A stretch of DNA of 64,000 bases from Acidimicrobiaceae bacterium (GCA_002722565.1 PBMG01000021.1:62001-126000); one strand, 5' to 3'; shown: positions 7,845-17,893, counted from the first letter of the stretch. Notes: a model not told the origin generated them from the sequence alone. Program-made: numbers and translations.

Positions 7845-10433
7845 TCAGCCTCCCCCTATGCCAGCCACCCGGCGAGCACTATCCAACGCCTCTTCAATTC
7901 CTTCGATGTTCTTCCCGCCAGCGACGATTAAAGGGGGGTTGCCCTTACGACCAAACCCGCCTTGGATCGCCTTAGCGGCGTCTTCGATCAGCAAAGCTGC
8001 TTCGAACTTTCCTTCTGGGATTACGGCTGAGACCAGTGCTACGCCTCCGCTATCTGGAGCACCTGCAAGTACAACAGCTTCGATGTGAGGTCTATCTCGA
8101 ATAGCGGCAGCAAGATCGCGCAACTCGTCGCGTTCTAATCCATCGAGTCTTTCGATCACGATGCCGTCTTGGGCATTATCGGCTATTTCACTGGCCCGAG
8201 CTCCTGCTGTCGCCTGCTGTAATGCCTTGACTTGACCTCGAAGATCTTTTATCTCTCCCAAACGACGCTGTAAAGCTTCAAGAATTTCTTCAGGTGAGGA
8301 ATTAAGTAACTCGCCCATTTCAGCAATTAGTTGCTCACTGTCCTGGAGGCGTTCCACAGTAACTAGTCCCGTTACTGCTTCGATCCTACGAATATTCGAA
8401 CCAACGCTGTTCTCCGAAATAATCCGGAGGTGACCTATGTCTCCGAGAGCGTTGACGTGGGTTCCGCCACATAACTCTAAAGAATGGGCTCCTGCTTCTA
8501 GGACTCTCACAGTGTCGCCGTATTTGTCGCCGAAAAATGCAATAGCTCCTACTTCTTGGGCATTTTCCATCGTTGTTTCGTAGTGGTTGCATTCCCCATT
8601 GGTGAGTAACTCTGAGTTAACAAGGTCTTCGATCTCAGCTTGTTGTGTCGCTGTGACTGCTTCGAAATGGTTGAAGTCGAAGCGAAGTCGGTCAGGTGCG
8701 ACCAGAGAACCTGCCTGTTTGACGTGGTCCCCGAGCACTTCTCGTAACGCCCAATGCAGAATGTGAGTAGCCGTGTGGTTTCGACGGATTGCTGAACGCC
8801 GTTCATCATCGATTGCAGCGTTAGCACTTGACTGAGAACTAAGGCTTCCTTCGACAACACGACCAAGGTGTCGGTGTAGCCCAGGCAAAGCGAAGGTGCA
8901 GTCATCCACGGCGACGACACCGTCGTCGGTTCTTATGGTCCCTATGTCTCCGACTTGACCACCGCTTTCTGCGTAAAAGGGAGTCCTGTCGAGAAAAACT
9001 TCAACTTGAGGGCCTTCCAACTCCACAACAGCCAAGACCCGCGCATCGTCGACACTGCTCGCCTCTCGGACGAATTCCGTTAAACCAAACTGATCCAGGA
9101 TTTCCCTGTAAACCTCGTTAGCTACAACGGGTCCATCATCTCGGGCGGAACGAGCCCGTTCCCGTTGCTCGTCCATTGCTAGGTCGAAAGCTTCTTTATC
9201 TAAAGCAAGGTTTCGTTCGTTGAGTATTTCCTCCGTGACTTCGACGGGAAAGCCAAATGTGTCGTGAAGCTGAAACGCGACGTCTCCTGGGAGCGACTCG
9301 CCTTCCGCAAGGGAGCTCACGGCTTCTTCGAGGATCTGCGAACCTGTCGCCAAGGTACGTCGAAATTGCTCTTCTTCCCTACCGACTACGTCCTTAATCA
9401 GATCTAGGTTTTCACGCAGTTCTGAATAATGGTCACCCATTACGGCGGCTACTACCTCGACTAAGCCAGGCATGACAACGTCTTCGACACCCATGGCCCA
9501 AGCGTGTCGGACGGCTCGACGGATAATACGGCGGAGCACATAACCGCGGTCTTCGTTCGAGGGGAAAACTCCATCGCTGATTAACAGCGCTGTAGACCGA
9601 GCATGGTCTGCAAAAATTCGCATCGAAACGTCAGTAGACGGATCTTCACCGTAGGTAATGCCAGTAATTCTTTCGGCCTCCGACAACAACGGGGCGAAAA
9701 GGTCTATATCCCAGACAGATGGCACGCCTTGGAGTACCGCTAGAAGGCGTTCCATTCCGGCGCCAGTGTCGATACCGGTTTGCGGTAACGGCTGCAATTC
9801 GCCAGTTCCATCGTTAGAAAATTGCATGAAAACTAAGTTCCACACCTCTATGAACCGGTCCTGTCCGCCTTCTGCCGGTCCCCCATCCTCTCCGAACTCA
9901 GGGCCTAGATCGTAAAAAATTTCGCTACAAGGTCCGCAGGGGCCTGTATCACCAGCTGCCCACCAGTTATCTTTATCTAGCCGTTGTATCCGTTCAGCTG
10001 GCAACCCAACAGCGGACGTCCAGATTTCCTCAGCTTCATCGTCGCTGACGTGGACGGTAACCCAAAGGCGTTCTTCTTCTAGGCGCAGAACTTCAGTTAC
10101 GAACTCCCAAGCCCAAGGGATTGCTTCCGCTTTGAAATAATCCCCGAAGCTAAAGTTGCCCATCATCTCAAAAAACGTGAAGTGTCGATTTGTTCGACCT
10201 ATGTCGTCAAGGTCATTGTGCTTTCCTCCCGCTCGAACACACTTCTGGATGGTGCATAAGCGAGAGGTTGGCGGCTGCTCCTCACCCAAGAAATACGGCA
10301 TGAAGGGAACCATCCCCGCCACAGTGAACAGCAACGAGGGTTCGTGCGGAATAAGGCTCGCCGAACTTCGGACCTGGTGGTCCCGTTCAGTCCAGAAGGC
10401 TGAGAAGGCTTCGCGCAATTCACCTGCTTGCAT
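7845..10433 (-). CDS. alaS: alanyl-tRNA synthetase
   Basis: AlaRS charges tRNA-Ala and clears mischarged Ser or Gly through its editing domain. The 862-residue chain holds the class II aminoacylation domain (about 1-240; motif 2 near NRHFTFFEMMGNFSFGDYF), the tRNA-recognition region, the editing domain with zinc ligands HTATH (about 551) and CGGTH (about 654), and a C-Ala domain with the glycine-rich tail GGFGRKGN. All key motifs are intact. Two small membrane-protein genes precede it, an arrangement also seen in other actinobacteria. Confidence 0.98.
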   Translation of the reverse strand: MQAGELREAFSAFWTERDHQVRSSASLIPHEPSLLFTVAGMVPFMPYFLGEEQPPTSRLCTIQKCVRAGGKHNDLDDIGRTNRHFTFFEMMGNFSFGDYFKAEAIPWAWEFVTEVLRLEEERLWVTVHVSDDEAEEIWTSAVGLPAERIQRLDKDNWWAAGDTGPCGPCSEIFYDLGPEFGEDGGPAEGGQDRFIEVWNLVFMQFSNDGTGELQPLPQTGIDTGAGMERLLAVLQGVPSVWDIDLFAPLLSEAERITGITYGEDPSTDVSMRIFADHARSTALLISDGVFPSNEDRGYVLRRIIRRAVRHAWAMGVEDVVMPGLVEVVAAVMGDHYSELRENLDLIKDVVGREEEQFRRTLATGSQILEEAVSSLAEGESLPGDVAFQLHDTFGFPVEVTEEILNERNLALDKEAFDLAMDEQRERARSARDDGPVVANEVYREILDQFGLTEFVREASSVDDARVLAVVELEGPQVEVFLDRTPFYAESGGQVGDIGTIRTDDGVVAVDDCTFALPGLHRHLGRVVEGSLSSQSSANAAIDDERRSAIRRNHTATHILHWALREVLGDHVKQAGSLVAPDRLRFDFNHFEAVTATQQAEIEDLVNSELLTNGECNHYETTMENAQEVGAIAFFGDKYGDTVRVLEAGAHSLELCGGTHVNALGDIGHLRIISENSVGSNIRRIEAVTGLVTVERLQDSEQLIAEMGELLNSSPEEILEALQRRLGEIKDLRGQVKALQQATAGARASEIADNAQDGIVIERLDGLERDELRDLAAAIRDRPHIEAVVLAGAPDSGGVALVSAVIPEGKFEAALLIEDAAKAIQGGFGRKGNPPLIVAGGKNIEGIEEALDSARRVAGIGGG

Positions 10434-10478
10434 GCCTCAAGATGGTACCTAGGAGTCGGTGCAGGAACTCGGTCCTAA

Positions 10479-10727
10479 TCAATAACGGTCGGAAACCTTC
10501 ATTTGTTCTTCACGCAACTTCGACTCCGTGTCGCGCATTTGTCGTTGGCCATCCGCCCAGGCTTCGCGCAGGTCACGACTTACTCGTCTCGCTGCACCCG
10601 CGACTGTGACCGTTCCTCGGACAGGCGCATATCGCGTTGCTAGTTGCCGGAATTGGCGGCGAATCCACAAAGAACTACCGGCACCGAATAGCCCCCCGAG
10701 CAGTAGCCATCTAAGTCGTTTAAACAC
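10479..10727 (-). CDS. small membrane-anchored protein of unknown function
   Basis: This 82-residue protein has one hydrophobic N-terminal segment (RWLLLGGLFGAGSSLWI, about 6-22) followed by a basic, then highly charged helical tail rich in Arg, Glu and Gln. The layout resembles short proteins encoded next to alaS in Streptomyces (DUF6167-type), but I cannot confirm homology by eye. It lies between a DUF948 protein and alaS on the same strand with gaps of about 50 bases, so cotranscription is likely. No function can be assigned. Confidence 0.75.
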   Translation of the reverse strand: MFKRLRWLLLGGLFGAGSSLWIRRQFRQLATRYAPVRGTVTVAGAARRVSRDLREAWADGQRQMRDTESKLREEQMKVSDRY

Positions 10728-10780
10728 GTCTACAGCCTGCCATGAACTTCGCTAAAACGCGTTCATCTTTATCGGACACT

Positions 10781-11134
10781 TCAACCACGCTTAATGCGGG
10801 TCATCGCAGACTTAAGTCCCGCTGCAGCGGCTTTCGCCTTTATCAAAGGTGCGGACGTTACGCGAGCAGACTTTCGGCCAACTGATCGAAGGTTCTGAGA
10901 GATTCCCTCCGCTGTTCCGATTACGCCGTGGAGCCTTTCTAACTCAACATCAGCATGGTCTACGGTCTCTTTTAGGTTATCTACGGCGGGAAGCACGTCT
11001 TCAGCAAGCTGGTTGGCTACCGAACGTAGGTCGCGCAACACCGACACAAGTCGGGTTAGTAGTAGCAACAAAATGGCCATCGTTATTATCACGCATACCG
11101 TGACTACGACTGCGACCAGATCCCAGACACTCAT
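10781..11134 (-). CDS. DUF948-type membrane protein
   Basis: The 117-residue protein starts with a single transmembrane helix (LVAVVVTVCVIITMAILLLLL, about 6-26). An amphipathic helical segment follows (VLRDLRSVANQLAEDVLPAVDNL), as in DUF948 proteins, whose function is not established. The C-terminus is basic and alanine-rich. Its start overlaps the rarA stop by one base, and it precedes the small membrane protein and alaS, a context seen in other actinobacteria. The family call rests on overall pattern. Confidence 0.8.
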   Translation of the reverse strand: MSVWDLVAVVVTVCVIITMAILLLLLTRLVSVLRDLRSVANQLAEDVLPAVDNLKETVDHADVELERLHGVIGTAEGISQNLRSVGRKSARVTSAPLIKAKAAAAGLKSAMTRIKRG

Positions 11135-12474
11135 TAGCTGCCGTCCTCGTTATGAGATTTTTGGCCTGGCGGATTGGTCGAAGTGTTATCTCTCTGTAGC
11201 CATTTTCGTTGATGTTCTGCTAGCTGGGCTTCATACCCATTTTGAGTCGGAGAGTAATAGCGTTCATCACTGATGTCGTCCGGAAGATACTGCTGATCTA
11301 CCCAACCTTCTTCTGTGCCGTGTGGATAGATATAACCATCTCCATGACCCAGGTCGCTGGCACCGCTGTAATGGCCATCACGGAGGTGAACTGGTACTCG
11401 TCGACCTATGCCCTTTTGAACATCACTTCTGGCCTGGGTAATGGCGACTAGGGCCGAGTTTGACTTAGGAGCGGTTGACAAATGGAGGACTGCTTGGGCC
11501 AAATTTAGTTGAGCTTCGGGTAGTCCTACGAACTCAACGGCTCGCGCTGCTGCGTCTGCCACCAGTAGCGAAGTCGGGTCCGCCATACCAATATCTTCTG
11601 ATGCAAGGATGACAAGCCTTCTAGCTATGAAGCGGGCATCTTCTCCGGCTTCAAGCATCCGGGCCAACCAGTAGATCCCTGCGTCAGCATCTGAACCTCT
11701 AATACTTTTAATAAACGCCGAGATCACGTCATAGTGCTCGTCGTCTCCATAGCGATGTGCTCTCGAGTCAAGCGCTTGTTCAGCGTGATTTAACTCAACC
11801 TGCGCACCTTTTCCGCCGGCAAGGACGACCGCTACTTCGAGCGCGGTTAACGCCCGTCTCGCATCTCCATCCGCGCGACTGGCCAGATGCTCTCTTGCCT
11901 CGTCGCTTATAGAGGCATCTTCATGACTTGCTCCTCGAAGGACAAGTTCTTCGATCGATTCATCAGTTAATTCGTTTAGTCGAAACAAGTTAGATCTCGA
12001 TAGAAGCGGGGCGTTCACTTCGAAATACGGATTTTCTGTAGTTGCGCCTATAAGAACCAATAAACCATCTTCTACTGAAGGTAAAAGGGCGTCTTGCTGT
12101 GCTTTATTGAAGCGATGCACCTCGTCGAGGAACAGTATTGTCCCGACGTTGCGTTCCCCTAGACGTCGTTGAGCGTCGTTGATCACTACTCGAACATCCT
12201 TTACCGAAGCTGAAACAGCGGACAAAGTGATGAATTCTTTCTCTGTATGATTGGCGATCAGGCGGGCCAATGTGGTTTTCCCGCATCCCGGTGGGCCCCA
12301 AAGAATGATTGAGGTCAATCGGTCCGCTTCTATGAGGACCCGCAAAGGCGCTTCGGCTCCTAATAGTTTCTCATGCCCGACAAGATCGTCTAAACGCCTG
12401 GGGCGAAGTCGCGCGGCGAGAGGGGCTCGACGTTTCATTGTTTCGGCTGCCGCTGACTCGAACAAGTCACTCAC
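11134..12474 (-). CDS. rarA: replication-associated recombination protein A, AAA+ ATPase
   Basis: RarA (MgsA) is a clamp-loader-like AAA+ ATPase that acts at stalled replication forks and binds SSB. The 446 residues show Walker A GPPGCGKTTLA, Walker B LFLDEVHRF, the sensor-type GATTENPYFEVN, and the C-terminal tetramerisation region with GIYWLARMLEAGED, ASEDIGMADP and HYSGASDLG. The tail after about 425 is polar and unconserved. It lies 36 bases after aspS. The distinction from RuvB, also in this window, is clear from the C-terminal domain. Confidence 0.95.
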   Translation of the reverse strand: MSDLFESAAAETMKRRAPLAARLRPRRLDDLVGHEKLLGAEAPLRVLIEADRLTSIILWGPPGCGKTTLARLIANHTEKEFITLSAVSASVKDVRVVINDAQRRLGERNVGTILFLDEVHRFNKAQQDALLPSVEDGLLVLIGATTENPYFEVNAPLLSRSNLFRLNELTDESIEELVLRGASHEDASISDEAREHLASRADGDARRALTALEVAVVLAGGKGAQVELNHAEQALDSRAHRYGDDEHYDVISAFIKSIRGSDADAGIYWLARMLEAGEDARFIARRLVILASEDIGMADPTSLLVADAAARAVEFVGLPEAQLNLAQAVLHLSTAPKSNSALVAITQARSDVQKGIGRRVPVHLRDGHYSGASDLGHGDGYIYPHGTEEGWVDQQYLPDDISDERYYSPTQNGYEAQLAEHQRKWLQRDNTSTNPPGQKSHNEDGS

Positions 12475-12510
12475 AGCAATGAACCTAGTTGCCCCCAGCA
12501 GAGAATTGGG

Positions 12511-14250
12511 TCAAGTGGCGGGAGGTAACACCCTAAGGCCAAGTTCGTCAAGCTGGGTCTGGTCGATAGGCGTTGGCGCATTTGTCAGCGGGTCGGTACC
12601 GGACTGACTCTTAGGAAAGGCAATAACTTCGCGGATGTTTTCTTCACCCACCAGCAAGGCCACCAAGCGATCAATGCCGAATGCGAAACCTGCGTGAGGA
12701 GGTGCCCCGTATCGAAAAGCATCCATCAAGAAGCCAAATTTCTTCTGTGACTCTTCTTCTCCGATCCCTAGGAGATCGAAAATTTGCTGTTGTACCTCTC
12801 TCCTATGGATACGCACGCTTCCGGACCCCAATTCCCAACCATTGAGAACGAGGTCATATGCCTGAGACCTAACCTGAAGGAGGTCATCTGGATCTGCGTT
12901 ACCTTCTAGAAGACCTAGGTCCTCTTCATGCGGCATCGTGAATGGGTGATGCGCTGGTATCGGATTGCCTTCTGCGTCGACATCTTCGAAAAGAGGGAAA
13001 TCGACCACCCAAAGAAAATGAAATCCACCTTCATTCACGGGTGGTTTTCCTAATTCGAGTCGGAGAAGTCCTAGTACGTGAACCGTTTTGCGCCAGTCGT
13101 CGGCCACGAGATAACAGATATCGCCTTCGACGGCTTCCATGGCCGCCAACAGGTCCGAGATCTCTTGCTCGCTCATGAACTTGGCGACCGGAGAGTTGAC
13201 CTCTCCTGCCTCGCCCACCTTCAACCATACGAGTCCCTTAGCACCCCAACTTTTGGCCTTGTCGGTTAGCTGATCAAGCTGGTTCCGCCCAATCTCGCCA
13301 CCTCCTGGGACCTTTATCCCCTTAATGCATGATGCTTTGAACGCATTGAAGTCAGTGTTCGCGAAAACATCAGTCAATTCCACTAATTCAAGACCGAACC
13401 GAACGTCTGGTTTATCGGAACCGTATCTATTCATCGCTTCATGCCATGAAATCTCAGGTATCGCTGCGGGACGTTGTCCCGTTATACATTCAGTCGCCTC
13501 GCTAACGGCTTCTGAAACTACGGCCCTTACTTGGTCCCCATCTGCGAAACTCATTTCCATATCGAGCTGCGTGAATTCGAATTGTCTATCTGCTCTAAGG
13601 TCTTCGTCTCTCATGCAGCGCGCTATCTGGTAGTAGCGGTCTATGCCACCAACCATGCACAACTGTTTGAACAGTTGGGGGCTTTGCGGGAGGGCATAAA
13701 AATTTCCAGGAGTCAACCGACTCGGCACAACGAAATCTCTTGCACCTTCCGGCGTTGACGCTATGAGCATTGGGGTTTCGACTTCAACGAACTCCTGGGC
13801 ATCCATAGATCGGCGGATAGCAGAGTTGATCAATGCCCGACTTCGAAGGTTTCTTTGCATCCTTCCGGTTCGTAAATCTAGGTACCGGTGTCGGATTCGA
13901 ATGGTTTCGTCAACCTCGACCCGTCCACTTACTTGAAAAGGGGGTGGCTCGGCCTTCGATAGGACTTCGACAGTTGCGTCGCCGATCTCTATAGACCCCG
14001 TCGGAAGTTCGTTGTTGATCGTCTCAGTTGGCCTTTCTTTGACAACCCCAGTGATAGCCAACACGTACTCGCTGCGAATGTCGTGGGCATGGTCGACTAC
14101 ACATTGGATTAATCCGGTTCGGTCACGAAGATCCACAAAGGCTAGGAACTCTCCATGTTCTCGACGTTTAGACACCCAACCACAAACGGTGACAGTTTTT
14201 CCTATGTCTTCGACTGAAAGCCGTCCGCAGTAATTAGTTCTTATTGTCAT
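12511..14250 (-). CDS. aspS: aspartyl-tRNA synthetase (possibly non-discriminating)
   Basis: AspRS charges tRNA-Asp; in many actinobacteria it also makes Asp-tRNA-Asn for amidation. The chain starts MTIRTNYCGRLS (GGAG seven bases upstream of ATG 14250; the open frame extends 13 codons further). It contains the OB-fold anticodon domain (about 1-110), class II motif 2 in IARCMRDEDLRADRQFEFTQLDMEMSF, the bacterial GAD insertion, and motif 3 in GFAFGIDRLVALL. At 579 residues it is full length. It directly follows hisS, a common pairing. Discrimination cannot be read from sequence here. Confidence 0.96.
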   Translation of the reverse strand: MTIRTNYCGRLSVEDIGKTVTVCGWVSKRREHGEFLAFVDLRDRTGLIQCVVDHAHDIRSEYVLAITGVVKERPTETINNELPTGSIEIGDATVEVLSKAEPPPFQVSGRVEVDETIRIRHRYLDLRTGRMQRNLRSRALINSAIRRSMDAQEFVEVETPMLIASTPEGARDFVVPSRLTPGNFYALPQSPQLFKQLCMVGGIDRYYQIARCMRDEDLRADRQFEFTQLDMEMSFADGDQVRAVVSEAVSEATECITGQRPAAIPEISWHEAMNRYGSDKPDVRFGLELVELTDVFANTDFNAFKASCIKGIKVPGGGEIGRNQLDQLTDKAKSWGAKGLVWLKVGEAGEVNSPVAKFMSEQEISDLLAAMEAVEGDICYLVADDWRKTVHVLGLLRLELGKPPVNEGGFHFLWVVDFPLFEDVDAEGNPIPAHHPFTMPHEEDLGLLEGNADPDDLLQVRSQAYDLVLNGWELGSGSVRIHRREVQQQIFDLLGIGEEESQKKFGFLMDAFRYGAPPHAGFAFGIDRLVALLVGEENIREVIAFPKSQSGTDPLTNAPTPIDQTQLDELGLRVLPPAT

Positions 14251-14278
14251 GATCTGTCTCCAGAGCGATAGCCCATAT

Positions 14279-15556
14279 TCAAGATTCAAGCCCTAGGAGG
14301 CGTTGAACCTCCGCTACAGCTGAACTACGAGGAACCACTATTTGTCCTTTTTCCTCGTCGCGAAGCATTCGTATGGCAACGGTATCTTCGTCCACTTCTT
14401 GCTCACCAATGATTAAGGCTATTTCGGCTTCCGAACGATTAGCGCTGCGCATTTGACTTCTCATCGAGCGCTGATCGAAAGACCGGTCTGCTGTCACACC
14501 GTAATCGCGCAAGGTGTGGGTTAAATCGCGAGCTGATGATCCGTCAGTAACGTCAACCACCCATACCTGAACTCCGGGAGGAGGGGCCGGGAAGGATTCC
14601 TCAGCGTCGCATGCTAGGAGCAGCCGTTCGATTCCCATGCCAAATCCAATACCGGGCGTCGCGGGGCCACCAAGCTCTTCAATTAAACCGTTATACCTTC
14701 CGCCGCCGCAAACTGTGTTCTGGGCGCTATCGAGAGCCAAGCTTTGGAACTCGAAGGTCGTGTGGGTGTAGTAGTCCAAACCGCGAACAAGTCTCGGCTC
14801 GATTGAGAATGGAATCTCCAGAGCCTTCAGTCCATCTTTGACTCTTTCTAAATGTGTCTCGGCGTCTGCGCTTAGAAAGTCATTTATTTGGGGAGCTTCT
14901 TTGGTGACGCTTTGCGTAGAAGGTCGTTTGGAATCCAGCACTCTCAAAGGATGGGATTCAACTTTTTTCCGGTCTTCTTCATCGAGGTCGGCCGCGTGGT
15001 TTTTGAGGAAGCCACTTAGAGCTTGTTGATAGTTTCTTCTTGTTTCCTGGTCACCCATTGAGTTCACCAGTAACTCAATTTTGTTGATACCTACAGCCCC
15101 TAGGACCTTCCACCCCAACGCAATCACTTCAACGTCTATATCAGGGTCATCCGATCCAATACTTTCAATACCGAATTGGTGGAACTGTCTGAAGCGCCCG
15201 GCTTGCGGGGCTTCATACCGAAAATAAGGTCCTCGGTAATAAACCTTCCAAGGCACAAGAGGCCTGTGCTGCGCGAATGCCCTACATACCGCTGCTGTCC
15301 CTTCTGGTCGTAAAGCCATAGGGCGCTCGCCACGATCCAGGAACTCATACATTTCTTTTCCGACTACGTCTGTTCCTTCCCCTATTCGGGTGAAGACCCC
15401 GACGTCTTCAAAAATTGGTGTGTCCACCAAAGAGAAGCCAGCACGGGACGCAACGGTCGAGAAGACCTCAATCACTGCTTCCCATCGCGCAGACTCTTCA
15501 GGCAACAGGTCGCGTGTCCCGATTGGAGTTTGGAAGGTATTTGCCTTCTTCGACAT
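14279..15556 (-). CDS. hisS: histidyl-tRNA synthetase
   Basis: HisRS charges tRNA-His. The class II core shows GTRDLLPEE, motif 2 around YYRGPYFRYEAPQAGRFRQF, the histidine-binding LVRGLDYYT and GGGRYNGLIEELGG, and motif 3 GFGMGIERLLL. The C-terminal anticodon domain includes VWVVDVTDGS and ALIIGEQEVDEDTV. The 425-residue length is standard. A 111-base leader with a small perfect palindrome separates it from rel upstream; aspS follows after 28 bases. Confidence 0.97.
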   Translation of the reverse strand: MSKKANTFQTPIGTRDLLPEESARWEAVIEVFSTVASRAGFSLVDTPIFEDVGVFTRIGEGTDVVGKEMYEFLDRGERPMALRPEGTAAVCRAFAQHRPLVPWKVYYRGPYFRYEAPQAGRFRQFHQFGIESIGSDDPDIDVEVIALGWKVLGAVGINKIELLVNSMGDQETRRNYQQALSGFLKNHAADLDEEDRKKVESHPLRVLDSKRPSTQSVTKEAPQINDFLSADAETHLERVKDGLKALEIPFSIEPRLVRGLDYYTHTTFEFQSLALDSAQNTVCGGGRYNGLIEELGGPATPGIGFGMGIERLLLACDAEESFPAPPPGVQVWVVDVTDGSSARDLTHTLRDYGVTADRSFDQRSMRSQMRSANRSEAEIALIIGEQEVDEDTVAIRMLRDEEKGQIVVPRSSAVAEVQRLLGLES

Positions 15557-15639
15557 TGATAGTCCTCGGGTGGTGGGGAACGGAGGAAGTTGACGCCCGG
15601 TGAACTCACCATCGTAGATGCTTGGAACGCAAAGTCCCC

Positions 15640-15653
15640 GACACTTTTGTGTC
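15640..15653. repeat. 14-base palindrome in the rel-hisS gap
   Basis: GACACTTTTGTGTC reads as two perfect 5-base arms around TTTT. On the minus strand GGGGACTTTG follows, not a T-run, so it does not look like an intrinsic terminator. It could be a DNA operator or an RNA hairpin in the hisS leader. No T-box features (AGGGTGGnACCGCG-like core or specifier loop) were recognised. The rest of the 111-base gap is unremarkable, except for the GAGGA ribosome site before hisS. Confidence 0.35.
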
Positions 15654-15667
15654 TACCGTGAGCTACT

Positions 15668-17893
15668 TCACGATGGAGGTCGAGCGCTATTGGGCACCAC
15701 TCGGTGAGCGTCAAACACTCCATCTACCTCTCTGACTGCTCCAAGTAGCTGTTCCAGTAACGTTGGGTCGCCTACCTCGATGTCGAATTGCAAAACAGAG
15801 ACTTGGTCTTCGCCCGTGAAGGTGTGGGCGCTAGAGATACTCAGATGATGCTCAGATATGACCACGACGACATCTGCTAACAGGTGATCTCGATCCAGTG
15901 CCCTCACTTCAACACTCGTACGGAACTGACCCGAGAAGGCAGCGTCCCAATCGACTTCAACTTGGCGCGCTCCAGAGGCTTCCACTAGTTCTGATGCATT
16001 AGCGCAGTCACTTCGATGCGCTGAAATGCCTCGTCCTTTGGTTACGAAACCAAGGATCTCATCACCCGGGACCGGGTTACAGCATCCAGCCAATCGTACT
16101 AATGAGTCATCAAACCCTTCAACGTGGACGCCGCTGGTTCGACGACGTCGGGAGCCTCGGTGTTGAGCTGGTTTCGCTGGCAAACGTTGGTTACTTGCCT
16201 CCCCCCGAAGATTAGCTACTAAGCGTTTTGCTACCGAAGCCGCTTTGAGGTCGCCTTTACCAACCGCTTCGTAGAGAACCGATAGATCGCCGCGATTGAA
16301 CTGTTCCGCTACATTGCGGAGCTCATCGCTCTCGATCAGCAACTGAGCTCGTAAGCCTTCTTCTCTCATGGCTTCGGTTAGTTGTTCTCTACCCAGTTCG
16401 AGCATTTCCTCTCGGTCCGACTTAGCAAACCACTGTTTGATTCCATTTTTAGCTTTGGGTGTTGTGGCTATTTCCAGCCAATCTCGAGCGGGTCCCGCCC
16501 CATCGACTTTTGATGTGAACACTTCAATGGTGTCACCTGATTGAAGTTGGCGATCGAGAGGAACTAGCCTTCCATCGATTTTCGCGCCGATCGTCGAGTC
16601 CCCAATATCAGTGTGGATCGAGTAGGCGAAGTCGATTGGTGTCGACTGTGTTGCGAGCGTCACAACATCCCCTTTCGGTGTGAACACATAGACCTCATCT
16701 TGGTCTAGGTCGACAGCTAGGGTCCGCATAAATTCTTCTGGGTCGTCTGTTTCGGCTTGCCAATCCACGATGGTGTTAAGCCAAGGCATATCAGCGCTGG
16801 CACCTTCAGAGGGATCTTTGTATCGCCAGTGCGCCGCTACTCCGTGTTCCGCTCGCTGATGCATGTCTTGGGTCCTGATCTGGACTTCCAAGCTGACACC
16901 TTCAGGGCCTATCACTGTTGTGTGGAGCGACTGGTACAGGTTGAACTTCGGCATCGCTATGTAGTCTTTGAACCGACCCGAAACTGGCTTCCAAGTGCTG
17001 TGTATAGAACCTAAGGCTCCATAGGCATCTCTGATGGTAGGCACGACCACTCTTATCCCCACGAGGTCAAATATTTCGTCGAATGATCTGCCCTTCACCA
17101 CCATCTTCTCGTACACAGCCCAGTGGTGCTTTCTTCGGCCAGTGACTGAAGTTTCTCCTGAGCTGTTAGTCAACTGACCCCGAATCGTCTTCAGCACTCC
17201 TTCCAAGTACGCCTCTTGCGCCGGAGTTCGCTCAGCAATAAGGCGGTCGATCTCTGCATAGCGTTTCGGGTAAAGCGCGGCAAAAGCTAGATCCTCTAGT
17301 TCGTTCCTGACTTCTTGCATTCCCAACCTGTGAGCCAGGGGCGCATAGACGTCTAACGTCTCGCGCGCTATCTGTTCTTGTTTGGTCTGCTGGAGAGCTC
17401 CCAGAGTTCTCATATTGTGAAGTCGGTCGGCAAGCTTTATCAATAGGACGCGTAGATCCCGAGCCATCGCGACTAACATTTTCCGCAAGGTGGCAGCCTG
17501 CTGCGCTTGCTTGGTCGCGAATCGAACCCGATCTAGTTTCGTGACACCGTCAACCAGAGATGCGACATCGTGACCAAATTGTCTTTGTATGTCGGCTAAC
17601 TCTGCGCTGGTGTCTTCGACCGCGTCATGCAACAGCGCCGCTGCTATCGACACGTCGTCAAGACCCATTTCCGCTACAACTGACGCAACTGCCACTGGGT
17701 GAAGTATGTATGCCTCCCCAGACTTTCGTCTTTGGCCTTCATGGGCTGCGTTAGCGGTTTCGTAAGCCCTCACTAGTAGGTCTGAAGAGCTTCGTGGCCA
17801 CCGGGCCTTGTAGCGATCAACTACACCTTGGATTTCTGTGTGGACAGGAGTAACCGATCGTCGCCATGGGAGCACTCTGGTAACGGTGGCCAT
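15668..17893 (-). CDS. rel: bifunctional (p)ppGpp synthetase/hydrolase, Rel family
   Basis: Rel makes and degrades the stringent-response alarmone (p)ppGpp. The 741 residues contain the HD hydrolase domain (His65 in ILHPVAVA, HDAVED at 89-94), the synthetase domain (GRRKHHWAVYEKM, GRFKDYIAMPKFNLYQSLH, EVQIRT), a TGS domain (VYVFTPKGDVVTL, about 405-465), a zinc-finger-like helical region ending GCCNPVPGDEILGFVTKGRG, and a C-terminal ACT domain from about 665. Both catalytic sites look intact, as in the single Rel of actinobacteria. It sits between apt and hisS. Confidence 0.96.
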   Translation of the reverse strand: MATVTRVLPWRRSVTPVHTEIQGVVDRYKARWPRSSSDLLVRAYETANAAHEGQRRKSGEAYILHPVAVASVVAEMGLDDVSIAAALLHDAVEDTSAELADIQRQFGHDVASLVDGVTKLDRVRFATKQAQQAATLRKMLVAMARDLRVLLIKLADRLHNMRTLGALQQTKQEQIARETLDVYAPLAHRLGMQEVRNELEDLAFAALYPKRYAEIDRLIAERTPAQEAYLEGVLKTIRGQLTNSSGETSVTGRRKHHWAVYEKMVVKGRSFDEIFDLVGIRVVVPTIRDAYGALGSIHSTWKPVSGRFKDYIAMPKFNLYQSLHTTVIGPEGVSLEVQIRTQDMHQRAEHGVAAHWRYKDPSEGASADMPWLNTIVDWQAETDDPEEFMRTLAVDLDQDEVYVFTPKGDVVTLATQSTPIDFAYSIHTDIGDSTIGAKIDGRLVPLDRQLQSGDTIEVFTSKVDGAGPARDWLEIATTPKAKNGIKQWFAKSDREEMLELGREQLTEAMREEGLRAQLLIESDELRNVAEQFNRGDLSVLYEAVGKGDLKAASVAKRLVANLRGEASNQRLPAKPAQHRGSRRRRTSGVHVEGFDDSLVRLAGCCNPVPGDEILGFVTKGRGISAHRSDCANASELVEASGARQVEVDWDAAFSGQFRTSVEVRALDRDHLLADVVVVISEHHLSISSAHTFTGEDQVSVLQFDIEVGDPTLLEQLLGAVREVDGVFDAHRVVPNSARPPS

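Noticed and set aside
8549-8920. Second minus-strand frame inside alaS
   Set aside because: It is an out-of-frame shadow of the conserved alaS editing region with no motif of its own.
15557-15667. T-box riboswitch for hisS
   Set aside because: No T-box core sequence, specifier loop or terminator/antiterminator pair is visible in the short gap.
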